Shown here: in pieces, positions 24,475-33,561 of the stretch | Position numbering within the stretch: the first letter of the stretch is position 1 | Layout of the letters: every line of letters starts with the position of its first letter | Source of the DNA: Thalassospira xiamenensis M-5 = DSM 17429 | GTDB lineage: Bacteria > Pseudomonadota > Alphaproteobacteria > Rhodospirillales > Thalassospiraceae | Direction of reading: 5' to 3' | Length of the DNA: 64,000 nucleotides | NCBI RefSeq assembly: GCF_000300235.2 | Contig: NZ_CP004388.1 | Span: forward strand, 62,001-126,000 | Translations under genes and position numbers: made by a program | Notes under the pieces: generated by a model | The model's database searches: none | What the model was told of the DNA's origin: nothing | Seen by the model: the letters and a program-made list of their open reading frames with translations, nothing else

Positions 24475-27063
24475 GTGACACGGGCTACATCCAACCATCA
24501 AAGGGGGAAAGAACCAATTGGTTCCCGCAAAGGGGGATCAAACAGGTTTGGTTTGTCCAGACTGTGGCAATGGGGATGCTATGGTCTGACGTCGCTTTTC
24601 ATCGCAGCCGACCTGCATGCACAGGAAAAATTCCGTGTTGGCAGCGCACCGGAAGCCGCGCCGAACGCAGGCGCTGTACCAGACGCGGCCTCGATTTTAG
24701 GCAGTTTCGCCGATCTGAGTGACCGCGATTGGCTGGTTGTTGGTTTGGCGGCAATTGGTGGTGCTGCGATTGCCGGGGGAATCGGGTGGCGATTATCGCT
24801 GCGCATGCGCCGCCATCTTGAAGAGGCGGAAGATCACGAATCCGAATTGGCGGATTCGACCGAACAATTTACCCATCTGTTCTTTGCCGGGCCGGACCCG
24901 GTTTATTATTGGAGCCAGGCCGGCTTTGCCGAGGGGGCAAGCCCGTCGCTGAAACGTGCGTTCCAGCTTGGCAAGGATGGGCGTTTCCCCGATGTGCTTG
25001 ACCAGTTGCGCGATGATGATGCCAGGACCCTTAAGGAACGGGTGCGAAACCTGAAATCCACCCACGAGCGGTTTGAGCTTTGGGTAACTGCGGTTGATGA
25101 ACGCAAGTTCCACGTCACCGGGGCGATGGCACGCAAGGACCGGACTTCGCCGGTTCTGGCCCATGCGCTTTGGTTCCGTGATGAAACCCGCCATACCCGT
25201 GAACGCGAAAGCCAGTTCGGCGATTTTACCGCGCTCAAACGCGAAGTCAGCGGGTTGCGGCTTTTGATCGACAGTCTTCCGTTTCCGGTGTGGCGGCGCG
25301 ATGGCGATTTGCGTTTGATTGATTGTAATGCGGCCTATGCGACCGCGGTGGAACTCGACACGGTCAAGGATGCCCTTGCCAGACAGGCGGAACTGGGCGG
25401 CGGGGTGATCCCCGATAAGGGCAAGTCATTGGCGGCGTCGGCATTGCGCAACGGCGAAACCATGACACGCGATTATCATATCGTGATCAAGGGTGACCGG
25501 AAGCTTCTGCGCATTACCGAATGTCCGTCACAAACGCCCGAAGACCTTGATGGTCTGATCGGCTTTGCGATTGATTGCACCGCGATCGAGGAACTGCAAT
25601 CCGACCTGTCGCGTCATATTCGTGCCCATGCCGAGGTTCTGGAAAACCTTGGAACCGCGATTGCGATTTATGGCGGGGACAAGCGGCTTATCTTCTTTAA
25701 CACCGCGTTCACCAAACTTTGGGATATGGACGAGGACTGGCTCTGGGCGGAACCGTCGCTTGATGATGTGCTGCGCCGGATGCGCGATGAGCGCAAATTG
25801 CCCGAAGTCACCGACTTCACACAGTTCCGCAATATTGAAAACCAGCGCTTTACCGATCTTCTCAAGCCAGAAGAAGATTTGATGCATCTGCCGAACGGCA
25901 TGACCTTGCGCCGGTTCATTTCGCCGCATCCGTTTGGCGGACTGATGTTTGCGTTCGAGGATGTCACCGACAAGCTGGTTCTCGAAAGCAGTTACAACAC
26001 CCTGATCGCGGTTCAGCGCGAGACGCTTGAAAACCTGCATGAAGCGGTAGGCGTGATCAGCGGCGATGGCCGGTTGCGGCTTTACAATCACGGTTTTGCC
26101 GATGTCTGGGGCCTCGAAGACAGTTTCCTTTCAGGTGCGCCGCATATCAGCGAAGTGGTCGAAGAAGCCCGTGATTACTGGCACGAGCGCGAAGACTGGG
26201 ACAAATTCAAAAGCCGGATGGTCGCGCGTATCACCAACCACGAACCCATGAGCGGTCGTATCGAACGTGCCGATAACAGCATCATCGATTTTGCCATTGT
26301 ACCGCTGCCTGACGGGGCGGTGATGATGTCTTATATCGATGTCACCGACACGATCCGGGTCGAACGGGCGCTTCGCGAACGCAACGAAGCGCTGCGGACC
26401 GCCGATCAGATGAAGTCGGACTTCATTTCGACCGTGTCGCGTGAACTGACCCGGCCGCTTGACCATATCAATGGCGAGGCAGACCGCCTTATCCCCCATC
26501 TGCAGGGCAATGTCGCGCAGTCGGTTGAAACCATCCGGGCCGAAGCCCAAAGCATGCTGGCACTGGTGGATGACATGCGGGACTTGGCAACGCTGGGATC
26601 AGGGCAGGTCGCGCTTGAACTTGATACGGTCGATCCAAGGCGTTTGTTACGTTCGCTCGAAGCACTGACGCGGGCGCGTCTGGCGGAACTTAACGTTTCG
26701 CTACGCCTTTACTGTTCGCGCAATATCGGCTGGATGATTGCCGATGAACGTCGTTTGAAACAGGCGTTGTTCATTCTGGTGACCAATGTCCTGCGTACCG
26801 CCCCCGAAGGCAGTGAGGTTTCCGTGGTTGCCCGTCGTCGGGGCGAGGATATCGATATCAGCATTTCACTGTCGGACGAAGCACCGCAACCGATGCTGTT
26901 TGAAGGATTGCGCGAGGGAGAATCACCATCTGCGCGCCGCGCACTTGGCATGGCGATGGTGCGCGCAGTGGTCGAAATCCACGGCGGCCGGGTCAAGGTC
27001 AGCCGGGATGGACATGAAATTTCCTGTATTCTGCCCGCAGGCGAAGAAAGCGATCTGGAATAA
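24475..27063 (+). CDS. DivL-like PAS-repeat pseudo-histidine kinase (Arg at phosphoacceptor position)
   Basis: 862 residues from GTG 24475. Two hydrophobic segments (about 31-46 and 86-104) flank a short periplasmic stretch. Three PAS-like repeats follow (about 260-370, 385-495 and 510-630), then a HisKA-like helix reading FISTVSRELTRPL. The residue that is His in kinases and Tyr in Caulobacter DivL is Arg-656 here (codon CGT, 26440-26442). The ATPase domain is also degenerate: an N-box-like Asn survives in LVTNVLRTAPEG, the DxGxG box is SLSDEAP, and the second glycine box is reduced to ALGMAMVRAVVEIHGG. It is probably a non-catalytic scaffold or sensor. Lying about 6 kb beyond ahcY, it fits the place DivL-like genes hold in relatives. 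Confidence 0.82.
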   Translation: MTRATSNHQRGKEPIGSRKGGSNRFGLSRLWQWGCYGLTSLFIAADLHAQEKFRVGSAPEAAPNAGAVPDAASILGSFADLSDRDWLVVGLAAIGGAAIAGGIGWRLSLRMRRHLEEAEDHESELADSTEQFTHLFFAGPDPVYYWSQAGFAEGASPSLKRAFQLGKDGRFPDVLDQLRDDDARTLKERVRNLKSTHERFELWVTAVDERKFHVTGAMARKDRTSPVLAHALWFRDETRHTRERESQFGDFTALKREVSGLRLLIDSLPFPVWRRDGDLRLIDCNAAYATAVELDTVKDALARQAELGGGVIPDKGKSLAASALRNGETMTRDYHIVIKGDRKLLRITECPSQTPEDLDGLIGFAIDCTAIEELQSDLSRHIRAHAEVLENLGTAIAIYGGDKRLIFFNTAFTKLWDMDEDWLWAEPSLDDVLRRMRDERKLPEVTDFTQFRNIENQRFTDLLKPEEDLMHLPNGMTLRRFISPHPFGGLMFAFEDVTDKLVLESSYNTLIAVQRETLENLHEAVGVISGDGRLRLYNHGFADVWGLEDSFLSGAPHISEVVEEARDYWHEREDWDKFKSRMVARITNHEPMSGRIERADNSIIDFAIVPLPDGAVMMSYIDVTDTIRVERALRERNEALRTADQMKSDFISTVSRELTRPLDHINGEADRLIPHLQGNVAQSVETIRAEAQSMLALVDDMRDLATLGSGQVALELDTVDPRRLLRSLEALTRARLAELNVSLRLYCSRNIGWMIADERRLKQALFILVTNVLRTAPEGSEVSVVARRRGEDIDISISLSDEAPQPMLFEGLREGESPSARRALGMAMVRAVVEIHGGRVKVSRDGHEISCILPAGEESDLE

Positions 27064-27091
27064 CAAAAGGCGTCCATTGGTCGCCTTTTGT
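27063..27091. terminator. Bidirectional terminator between convergent genes
   Basis: ACAAAAGGCG pairs perfectly with CGCCTTTTGT around a 9-nt loop, starting at the last base of the DivL-like stop codon. It can serve the convergent dehydrogenase gene as well. Confidence 0.75.
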
Positions 27092-27101
27092 TCCAACATC
27101 A

Positions 27102-28058
27102 TCAAACTTTGAACGGCACTTCCCTGCCGGCAATGAAGGCATCGATGTTATCGAGTGCCCGGAAACCCATGGCATTGCGGGTTTCCACCGTTGCCGATCC
27201 CAGATGGGGCAACAGGAACGTATTGGGCAGATCGCGATAGGTCGGCTCGATATTCGGTTCCCCGGCAAAAACATCAAGTCCGGCGGCGGTCAGTTTGCCC
27301 GATTTGAGTGCCGCGATCAGGTCCTTGTCATTGACGACATCACCGCGTGCCGTATTCACAATGATCGCCCCATCTGGCAGCTTGGCGATAAAATTGCGAT
27401 TGACCATACCGCGTGTTTCCGGTGTTGACGGGCAATGCAGCGACAGGAAATCGCAATGGGGTAACAGGTCATCGATGGATGCATGATAGGTCGCGCCAAA
27501 CTCCTGATCTTCGGGCAGGCGGCGACGGTTGAAGTAATGGACTTCCATATCAAAACCACGCGCACGTTTCGCGACGGCCTGTCCGATCCGTCCCATGCCG
27601 ACAATGCCTAGTCTCTTGCCGGTCACTTGTGTGCCCATCAGATGGGTCGGCCGCCAGCTTGACCAGGTTGCGTTGCGGACTTCGGCCTCGCCCTCGCTGG
27701 CGCGGCGTGCAGCACCCAGAATCAGAAGCCACGCAATATCCGCCGTTGCATCGGTCAGAACCCCGGGGGTATTGCCGATGACGAAACCGTTGGCTTTTGC
27801 CGCGGCCAGATCAATATGGTCGGTGCCCACCGAAAAGGTGGCAATGATGCCGACCTTTTGGGGCAGGGCTGCAAAAAAGGCCGCATCAATCGGATCACCA
27901 ACCGAAACCAGGGCGGCATTTGCGTCTTTGCACAGGTCAAGAATCTGATCGCGTGACAGCGGATCATCGCCGTCCTGCATGCGCAGATCATAACTTTCGC
28001 GTGCGCGTTTTTCGACAGCTTCCGGCAGGCGTCTGGTGATGGCGAGAACCGGTTTCAT
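27102..28058 (-). CDS. D-isomer-specific 2-hydroxyacid dehydrogenase (glyoxylate/hydroxypyruvate reductase type)
   Basis: 318 residues. The NAD(P)-binding motif is GIVGMGRIGQAVAKRARGF (about 151-169). The catalytic triad is visible: Arg in VNTARGDVV, Glu in FAGEPN, and His in LLPHLGSAT. Length and motifs fit glyoxylate or hydroxypyruvate reductases that act in the cytoplasm on 2-ketoacids. Arg-Arg in NRRRLP, shortly after the dinucleotide fold, suggests NADPH preference (inference). The neighbours give no pathway. Confidence 0.9.
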   Translation of the reverse strand: MKPVLAITRRLPEAVEKRARESYDLRMQDGDDPLSRDQILDLCKDANAALVSVGDPIDAAFFAALPQKVGIIATFSVGTDHIDLAAAKANGFVIGNTPGVLTDATADIAWLLILGAARRASEGEAEVRNATWSSWRPTHLMGTQVTGKRLGIVGMGRIGQAVAKRARGFDMEVHYFNRRRLPEDQEFGATYHASIDDLLPHCDFLSLHCPSTPETRGMVNRNFIAKLPDGAIIVNTARGDVVNDKDLIAALKSGKLTAAGLDVFAGEPNIEPTYRDLPNTFLLPHLGSATVETRNAMGFRALDNIDAFIAGREVPFKV

Positions 28059-28102
28059 TCTGATGCATCTCCCTGAATTTTAAGACTTGTTTGTTGATTG
28101 TG

Positions 28103-28678
28103 TCAGAATAGCTGGCCAAGTGCGAGACGAATGCCGATTGTCGTGATGGTTAATGATAGCAGGAAATCGGCTGCAACAATGGCACTTGCCGTGGCAATCG
28201 GGACCGCCAGTGTCAGTTTCGCAATATAAACCCCGTAAATCAGCATCGCGATCACGGCAATCAACACAAATCCACCAACGCCAAGCATCGGAAACGCCGC
28301 GCCAAGAAGCAGTGCCAGCAGATAAACGCCCATCTGCAAGACGCTTGACCAGTTATAGACGGTGATAAACGCGATATAGCGATTGGCGCGGCCAATCATT
28401 GGCGCGACATGTAGCATCAGCAGCGGAAAGGCGAACCATTTCATCACATAGGCGATGGTTTCCACCAGCATGTAACGACCAACCGGGAATTCATCGGGAA
28501 CCGTGTCGAGATCATGCCAGCGCAATAGCGCAAAGGCCGGAAAGACAATCACGGCGGCAAAGAAAGAACGCCAGAACGCTTCGATGGAATAATCAAAGAA
28601 AGCAAGGCCTTTGGCGTCACCACGTGCAATACGCCAGGTTCCGTAAAGTGCGCGCAGGGTTTCAGTCGACATGGTCAT
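28103..28678 (-). CDS. Membrane protein of unknown function
   Basis: 191 residues from ATG 28678; a GTG at 28696 would add six. Neither start has a good ribosome site. After a cytoplasmic N-terminus (about 40 residues) there are about five hydrophobic segments, at roughly 40-58, 75-93, 107-120, 125-155 and 160-185. Arg/Asn residues lie between them (GRANRYIAF). The product resembles no family I can name with confidence. It is the second gene after the dehydrogenase on the same strand, with a 44-bp gap from it, and could be transcribed separately. Confidence 0.65.
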   Translation of the reverse strand: MTMSTETLRALYGTWRIARGDAKGLAFFDYSIEAFWRSFFAAVIVFPAFALLRWHDLDTVPDEFPVGRYMLVETIAYVMKWFAFPLLMLHVAPMIGRANRYIAFITVYNWSSVLQMGVYLLALLLGAAFPMLGVGGFVLIAVIAMLIYGVYIAKLTLAVPIATASAIVAADFLLSLTITTIGIRLALGQLF

Positions 28679-28849
28679 GGAGGGTCGTCGTTTCACATAA
28701 AATGGGGCTGATAAGCAGGACGAAAATCTTGAACAGGGATCTTAATCACAGCTTATCCCTGTTTGACCGGTCTTCACAAGACGGGTGCTTGCCCGTCTGT
28801 TAACCGGCGCACATTGGTCCCGGAATTCAGGCAGAAGCAGGAAAAAGAC

Positions 28850-29461
28850 ATGTCGGACAAACTTGCCGGATATTTGCCGCGCCTGTCATTCCTGCGGGCG
28901 ACGGAACCCGGTTCGTTAACGCTCGCACGTCTTTGTCTTGAAATGGCAACCGCACTCGATAAATCCGAACGGATGGTAGCCCTTTCCCTGTTTGACGAGG
29001 CAGATCAAATCTTTGCATCCCACCTGCAAACGGCTCCGGATGCCGCCCGTGCCGGATTGGCCCATAGCCTTAATAACAGGGCAGCCCTTGAAATCGGTGC
29101 AGGACAATGGGCGGATGCAGTTGATGCCGCATGCCAGGCTGTTGAACTTCGTCGTGATCGGCTTGCAAGGTTGCGATCAGAGCAAAGCGAAGCGGCCCGG
29201 CTTGATCTTGGATATTCGCAAGGCGCGCTTGTTTTGGCACTGCGAGGGGCCGGGCAGTTCGGGACCGCGCGTGAAATATGTGGCGAGGCCTTGGTTAATC
29301 TTGCGGTGTTTGCCGGAAAGAAAAACCAGCAGGCGTTTATCCTGCTGGCCAAACTCATTTGTCTTTATACCGAACTGTGCGGCATCACCGGCGAGAAACC
29401 CGACCCGGTCCTGCTGCTGCCTCTGGCCAAGGCCTTTTATGATAGCAACCAGACCGGATAA
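28850..29461 (+). CDS. TPR-like helical protein of unknown function
   Basis: 203 residues from ATG 28850, preceded by GGAAAAAG at 28840-28847; a longer in-frame start at 28763 has no support. The sequence is almost entirely helical, with regularly spaced Ala/Leu-rich pairs such as LAHSLNNRAALEIGAGQWAD and LDLGYSQGALVLALRGAGQF, typical of degenerate tetratricopeptide repeats. No catalytic motif or signal peptide is visible. The stop lies 17 bp from the convergent DUF4139 gene. Confidence 0.7.
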   Translation: MSDKLAGYLPRLSFLRATEPGSLTLARLCLEMATALDKSERMVALSLFDEADQIFASHLQTAPDAARAGLAHSLNNRAALEIGAGQWADAVDAACQAVELRRDRLARLRSEQSEAARLDLGYSQGALVLALRGAGQFGTAREICGEALVNLAVFAGKKNQQAFILLAKLICLYTELCGITGEKPDPVLLLPLAKAFYDSNQTG

Positions 29462-29478
29462 GTGGCCGGTTTTAAAGG

Positions 29479-30954
29479 TTATCGGGTACTTTTTACCGAC
29501 CAGCTCAGATTGACTTCCTTGCCTGCCGGGACCTCGATGGTCCAGACAATCAGGTCTGGTTGCGGCTTGGTGTGTTTGTGGTCCTCGCCGGTAACAACCC
29601 AGTCGGCCGGAACATTTTCACGGATCGTAACGGTTTCGGTGCGTTCACCGCCATTGGTGATCGACCATTCCATGTTGGCGGTGATTTCATCAGGCAGATT
29701 TGGGCGTGCCTTGCGATCAAATGCCGTGACTTTGCGCGTACCGGAAATATTGCTGGCCTGGCCAAGGCGGATGGTTGCCTTGCGTCCGACCGGGGTCAAA
29801 GACAGATTGTCTTCACCAAGGAAACCGGTCACACCGCTTTTGGACTGGCCAAAGACACGCACGGTTCCTGCGGGCCATGGGCTTTTTTCGTCCGGACCAC
29901 CATCGTTTTCAATTTCGATTTCAAGGTCAGGACGGACAAATTCGGACACGTCACTTTGTCCGGCATAGTAAAGATTGGCACTGCCGTTAAAGGTGACCTT
30001 GCGGGTTGCAGGCAAACTTTGTGATGCGATCAACGGCATCATCACGACATCACCATTGCGCATCGAAAGCCCGTCGAACGGCCCATATAAATGCAGGTTT
30101 TCCATGGTTTCGCGATCCGGCGCGCCGCCACCCGGTGCGCTATCTGCCATGGCTGACATCATCATTTCCCCGCGGGCAGCCTTTGCCATCGGGGTGTAGC
30201 TGACCCGGTTGGGATCACCGGCGACCAGACGCAGCTGGGCATTGTTGATTGCCGAGCCCGTCTGATTTGTAATGCGTGCCATTGCCGAAAGGTTCAGGAC
30301 ATTTTCCACACTGTCATACTGCCCGACATAGGCCGTCTGCCACGAAATACCTCCCAAAAGGTAGGCAAGCGAGATGTGATCAAGTGCCGCATCCGAGCCA
30401 ATGGTGGCTTCGATTGCCGGGCTGGTAGCGAAGTTGCCGGGCAGGTCGGAGATGATGATCTGTTCAACAGGAACCTGTTCGACACCATCAAGGGTGCGAA
30501 CCAATGCGCCACCGTCAATCGATAGCAAAGTGCCTTCGACCAGTTCGTCATCCTTGCGCCGGATGGAAATGGTTTTGCCAACCTGATCTTGCAACAGGCG
30601 ATACATGGTCGCTGGGCCATTTGCCGTATTGCGTAACGAATGCCAGACAAGATTGGCATCCTTCTGTGCGCCCATCAGGAAGGTGTCGTCCATGATGGTT
30701 TGCGGCAGGTCTTCGATCCGAAGCGTTTTTACTCCCTTGGGGATCGTCCCGTTTCGTTGCTCGGCAATCATGCCAAGATTTCCGGGGTAAACGGTCAGCT
30801 GCATTTTGCTGCGGCTTTCACCGGAAAGCGTGACAGTTTCTTCCGCTTTTTCGTCACCGGATTGGGCGGATGCCGGTTCGATGACGGGACCTGCAAAAAG
30901 GGCCGCGCTAAGAAGCGTGGCCATGGCAAAACGGTTGCGCAATTCTGATGACAT
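29479..30954 (-). CDS. Secreted DUF4139 domain protein
   Basis: 491 residues with a signal peptide (hydrophobic residues 9-24, cleavage near EPASAQS). The mature part is beta-rich and matches DUF4139-type proteins: an N-terminal IRIEDLP-like segment (KTLRIEDLPQTIMDDTF), a region on Q/V-rich strands near EGTLLSIDGGALVRTL, and a C-terminal ATIRLGQASNISGTRKVT then NVPADWVV. The family is exported and of unknown function. A Met/Gly-rich insertion lies at about 265-285 (MMMSAMADSAPGGGAP). It stands alone. Confidence 0.8.
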   Translation of the reverse strand: MSSELRNRFAMATLLSAALFAGPVIEPASAQSGDEKAEETVTLSGESRSKMQLTVYPGNLGMIAEQRNGTIPKGVKTLRIEDLPQTIMDDTFLMGAQKDANLVWHSLRNTANGPATMYRLLQDQVGKTISIRRKDDELVEGTLLSIDGGALVRTLDGVEQVPVEQIIISDLPGNFATSPAIEATIGSDAALDHISLAYLLGGISWQTAYVGQYDSVENVLNLSAMARITNQTGSAINNAQLRLVAGDPNRVSYTPMAKAARGEMMMSAMADSAPGGGAPDRETMENLHLYGPFDGLSMRNGDVVMMPLIASQSLPATRKVTFNGSANLYYAGQSDVSEFVRPDLEIEIENDGGPDEKSPWPAGTVRVFGQSKSGVTGFLGEDNLSLTPVGRKATIRLGQASNISGTRKVTAFDRKARPNLPDEITANMEWSITNGGERTETVTIRENVPADWVVTGEDHKHTKPQPDLIVWTIEVPAGKEVNLSWSVKSTR

Positions 30955-31050
30955 CTCGAATCCCTTGTGTCGCTTGGTGCGTATTGTTCTTCAACAAGCT
31001 TTACGCGAAAAAGTGGCAGGATCAAGGACGTATCAAGATTGAGGAAGGCT

Positions 31051-32427
31051 CTAGTTTAAAGTTTTATGCTGAAAATGAACAGGTATCGCCTGGCTGAAAC
31101 CTTTGACGTGAATTGCATCCTGTTTGGTAAAGCTGCGCATCAGGATGGATGTGGCTGAGGGTGCCTCGGACCGAAGTTTGTGGGCAAAGTTGTCACTGAT
31201 AATGATGTCGGTATCAAGGGTTCTGGTCGCACGTTCCAGACGGGCTGCCAGATTGACGCTGGCGCCGATAACAGCGGGCGTAACGGCCTCGCCTTCGCCA
31301 ATATCACCAACAACCGCCGGGCCAAAATTAAGGCCGATACCGATCTGAAGTGGCGTTGTGCTATCTGCTAGATCACCGTTTTGCCAGTCCCGGACATGGC
31401 TGACCATGGATTGCGCGGCCGATAACGCGTTTGCCGCCGGACAATTCATATCGTCAAATGCGCCAAAACTGGCCATGACGGCGTCGCCGATATATTTTTC
31501 GACAATCCCGCCATAGGCCCCGATTTGTGTCGTCATGATCTGATGGAATTGGTTTAACAGCCGCATCACATCCTGCGGATCGCGTTTTTCGGCATAGCCG
31601 GAAAACCCGATGATATCGGCAAACAGGATCACGCATTCCCGTCGTGCGCCAACGCGAACCGGCTCATCGCGATCTGCCAGCTGATCGGCAAGGGCCGCCG
31701 GGAAATATCGTGCCAGATTGCCATGCGCGCGTTCGGCGGCGGCAAACTGATTGATCAGGACGCGTAACCGCGAAACCATCACCGCACAGGCCAGCGTAAA
31801 CACCACGACAATCACGACCTGCTCGGCCAATGCCGAAATGTCGATAAATTCCGGCAGGGTATAGGTCGTGATGATTTCGTCCTGGGTTGGTGTCCAGTCA
31901 TCGCCGAAATGCTGCGAAACGATGACACCGGGCCGGGTCATCAGCCAGACAATACTGGTGCTCCATGCGGCGAACAGCCAGAACCCGAACCAGATGATAA
32001 GACGCGGTGAAAAGGTCATGATGACCAGTGCCATCATGATCATGGAGAACACAACGCCCCGATCCCGAACGACGAAGCTGTATAGCCATGCCGGATGATC
32101 GGCAAATGGGTTCAGCGGGTCTGGAACGACCGACACATAAACGATCAGGGCCGCATCGGCGATTGCCAGAATATAAAGCAACCAGCGCCAGTTGCCGCCG
32201 CGAAAGGCGACAAAAAGCTGAACCAGAACACCCGGGATGAACCAGCCCAGAACTTCCAGTAGCGAATACAGCTCACCTGTTGGCGAATCCGGTTTGGAAA
32301 ACAGCAGCAGGATGAAGGCAAGCATGCATATGCGTAGAAACGCCACAAGGATCAGGCCACGCTTTTCCTCGCGGGCGACCAGTCGATCAAACAGGGAACT
32401 GGGAGAAGGATCAGCTTTTGATTGCAT
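31051..32427 (-). CDS. Membrane-bound class III adenylate/guanylate cyclase
   Basis: 458 residues. Six hydrophobic segments occupy about 25-230, followed by a linker helix and a class III cyclase domain (about 265-450). Both metal-binding aspartates are present, in VILFADIIGFSGYAE and KYIGDAVMASFG. The transition-state Asn/Arg appear in ASVNLAARLER. The enzyme should be active as a homodimer and make a cyclic nucleotide, probably cAMP. It is translated immediately after a Crp/Fnr gene that it overlaps by 17 bp, so messenger synthesis and sensing are probably linked. Confidence 0.9.
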   Translation of the reverse strand: MQSKADPSPSSLFDRLVAREEKRGLILVAFLRICMLAFILLLFSKPDSPTGELYSLLEVLGWFIPGVLVQLFVAFRGGNWRWLLYILAIADAALIVYVSVVPDPLNPFADHPAWLYSFVVRDRGVVFSMIMMALVIMTFSPRLIIWFGFWLFAAWSTSIVWLMTRPGVIVSQHFGDDWTPTQDEIITTYTLPEFIDISALAEQVVIVVVFTLACAVMVSRLRVLINQFAAAERAHGNLARYFPAALADQLADRDEPVRVGARRECVILFADIIGFSGYAEKRDPQDVMRLLNQFHQIMTTQIGAYGGIVEKYIGDAVMASFGAFDDMNCPAANALSAAQSMVSHVRDWQNGDLADSTTPLQIGIGLNFGPAVVGDIGEGEAVTPAVIGASVNLAARLERATRTLDTDIIISDNFAHKLRSEAPSATSILMRSFTKQDAIHVKGFSQAIPVHFQHKTLN

Positions 32428-33181
32428 CGGCGAGAAGGTTTTTCAGGCCGTCTGTATCGCGGATCACCAAACGCCCGTCACGGCGAGTAATCAGGTCGCG
32501 TTTTTCAAGGTCGCGCAGCTTTTTGTTTACCGCTTCGCGTGTCACACCCAGCATAAGGCCCAGTTCCTGTTGCGACAGCGGAAGGGCGATGCGGATACCT
32601 TCCGGGTCGGGGCCACCGTGACGTTCAGCCAGCCACAAAAGGCGCTTGACCAGTCGTCCGGTAAGATCAAGGAAATTGGCGTCTTCCAAAAGGTCGCTGA
32701 CCCAACGAAGGCGACGGCACAAAAGAGCCGTGATATGACGGCGGAGCGGTGCCTCGCGGTCAAAGATTTCAAAGAAATCATCACGTGAAATAAACAAAAG
32801 CCGTGTCGGGCCGACAGCACGCGCGGTTGCCGTGCGCGGCTCACCATCCAGAAGCGCGATCTCGCCAAATACCGCACCCGGGGCCAACACGTTCAAAACG
32901 ATTTCCTTGCCGGTGTCTGAAACGGTCGAAATGCGGATTTTCCCAGCTTCGACAGCGTATAATCCATCGGCAGGCGCGCCTTTTTCAAACAGCAATTCAC
33001 CATCGTCCATCCGGCGGACACTTGCCTGATTCGAAAGTTGGGCAAGCAGTTCGGGATCGAGATCCTCGAACAGGAAACTGCCCGCAAGAATGCGCGAGGC
33101 AATTTTGGCCAGTTGGGGTGTTGCAGTACCGGTAACGCTGTTCACTGAGTTCACTTTTGAAATGGGCGTCGTTTCGATCAT
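32411..33181 (-). CDS. Crp/Fnr-family transcriptional regulator
   Basis: 256 residues from ATG 33181; ATG 33229 and TTG 33292 are upstream options without clear ribosome sites. The cyclic-nucleotide-binding domain is intact: FGEIALLDGEPRTATARA carries the Gly-Glu and Arg-Thr pair that contacts the phosphate. The C-terminal winged helix has LSQQELGLMLGVTREAVNKK. No Fnr-type cysteine cluster is present. The downstream overlapping cyclase gene makes cAMP or cGMP the likely ligand. Targets are unknown. Confidence 0.9.
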   Translation of the reverse strand: MIETTPISKVNSVNSVTGTATPQLAKIASRILAGSFLFEDLDPELLAQLSNQASVRRMDDGELLFEKGAPADGLYAVEAGKIRISTVSDTGKEIVLNVLAPGAVFGEIALLDGEPRTATARAVGPTRLLFISRDDFFEIFDREAPLRRHITALLCRRLRWVSDLLEDANFLDLTGRLVKRLLWLAERHGGPDPEGIRIALPLSQQELGLMLGVTREAVNKKLRDLEKRDLITRRDGRLVIRDTDGLKNLLADAIKS

Positions 33182-33561
33182 CGAATCGATGCATTGCTGG
33201 GCCAAAGTAGCATGAAATACCGGCTGCATCGCAAGTGTTTTACAGCAAATTCCATTGTGACGGCAGGGGGATGGCGAAGGAAGAGCATCCAAAAAGTTCG
33301 AATTGATCCGTCTTTGTCGTGGAAAGATGGATGGCGTGATGCCGATATTGGTACCGACAGGTGCATAACATCAAACAGGCATCGGCGCGGTTAGGATTTG
33401 GGAATGTGGGTTTGCTGAACGTGGTCTAAATTATATTGATTCTAGAATATTTGACAAAATCTCCTATATTTTTTAAAGTCTCCCTATTCCGATAAGGGCC
33501 GATGCAGAACACCATGAATAATATCGGGCCAGCGGGATTGTTTTCATTCGGGAGGAAAAAA
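33182..33561. other. Divergent regulatory gap upstream of the quinate/shikimate operon
   Basis: 380 bp between the Crp/Fnr gene and the TRAP binding-protein gene. Only the promoter/palindrome at 33439-33479 was recognised. Up to about 110 bp on the left belongs to alternative starts of the regulator. Confidence 0.5.
33439..33479 (+). promoter_or_regulatory. Promoter with adjoining palindrome, upstream of the TRAP/quinate operon
   Basis: TTGACA (33451-33456), a 17-bp spacer and TAAAGT (33474-33479) form a good -35/-10 pair about 75 bp upstream of the dctP ATG. The palindrome ATTCTAGAAT (33439-33448) lies just upstream of the -35 and is a candidate operator, perhaps for the GntR regulator encoded in the operon. 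Confidence 0.5.
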
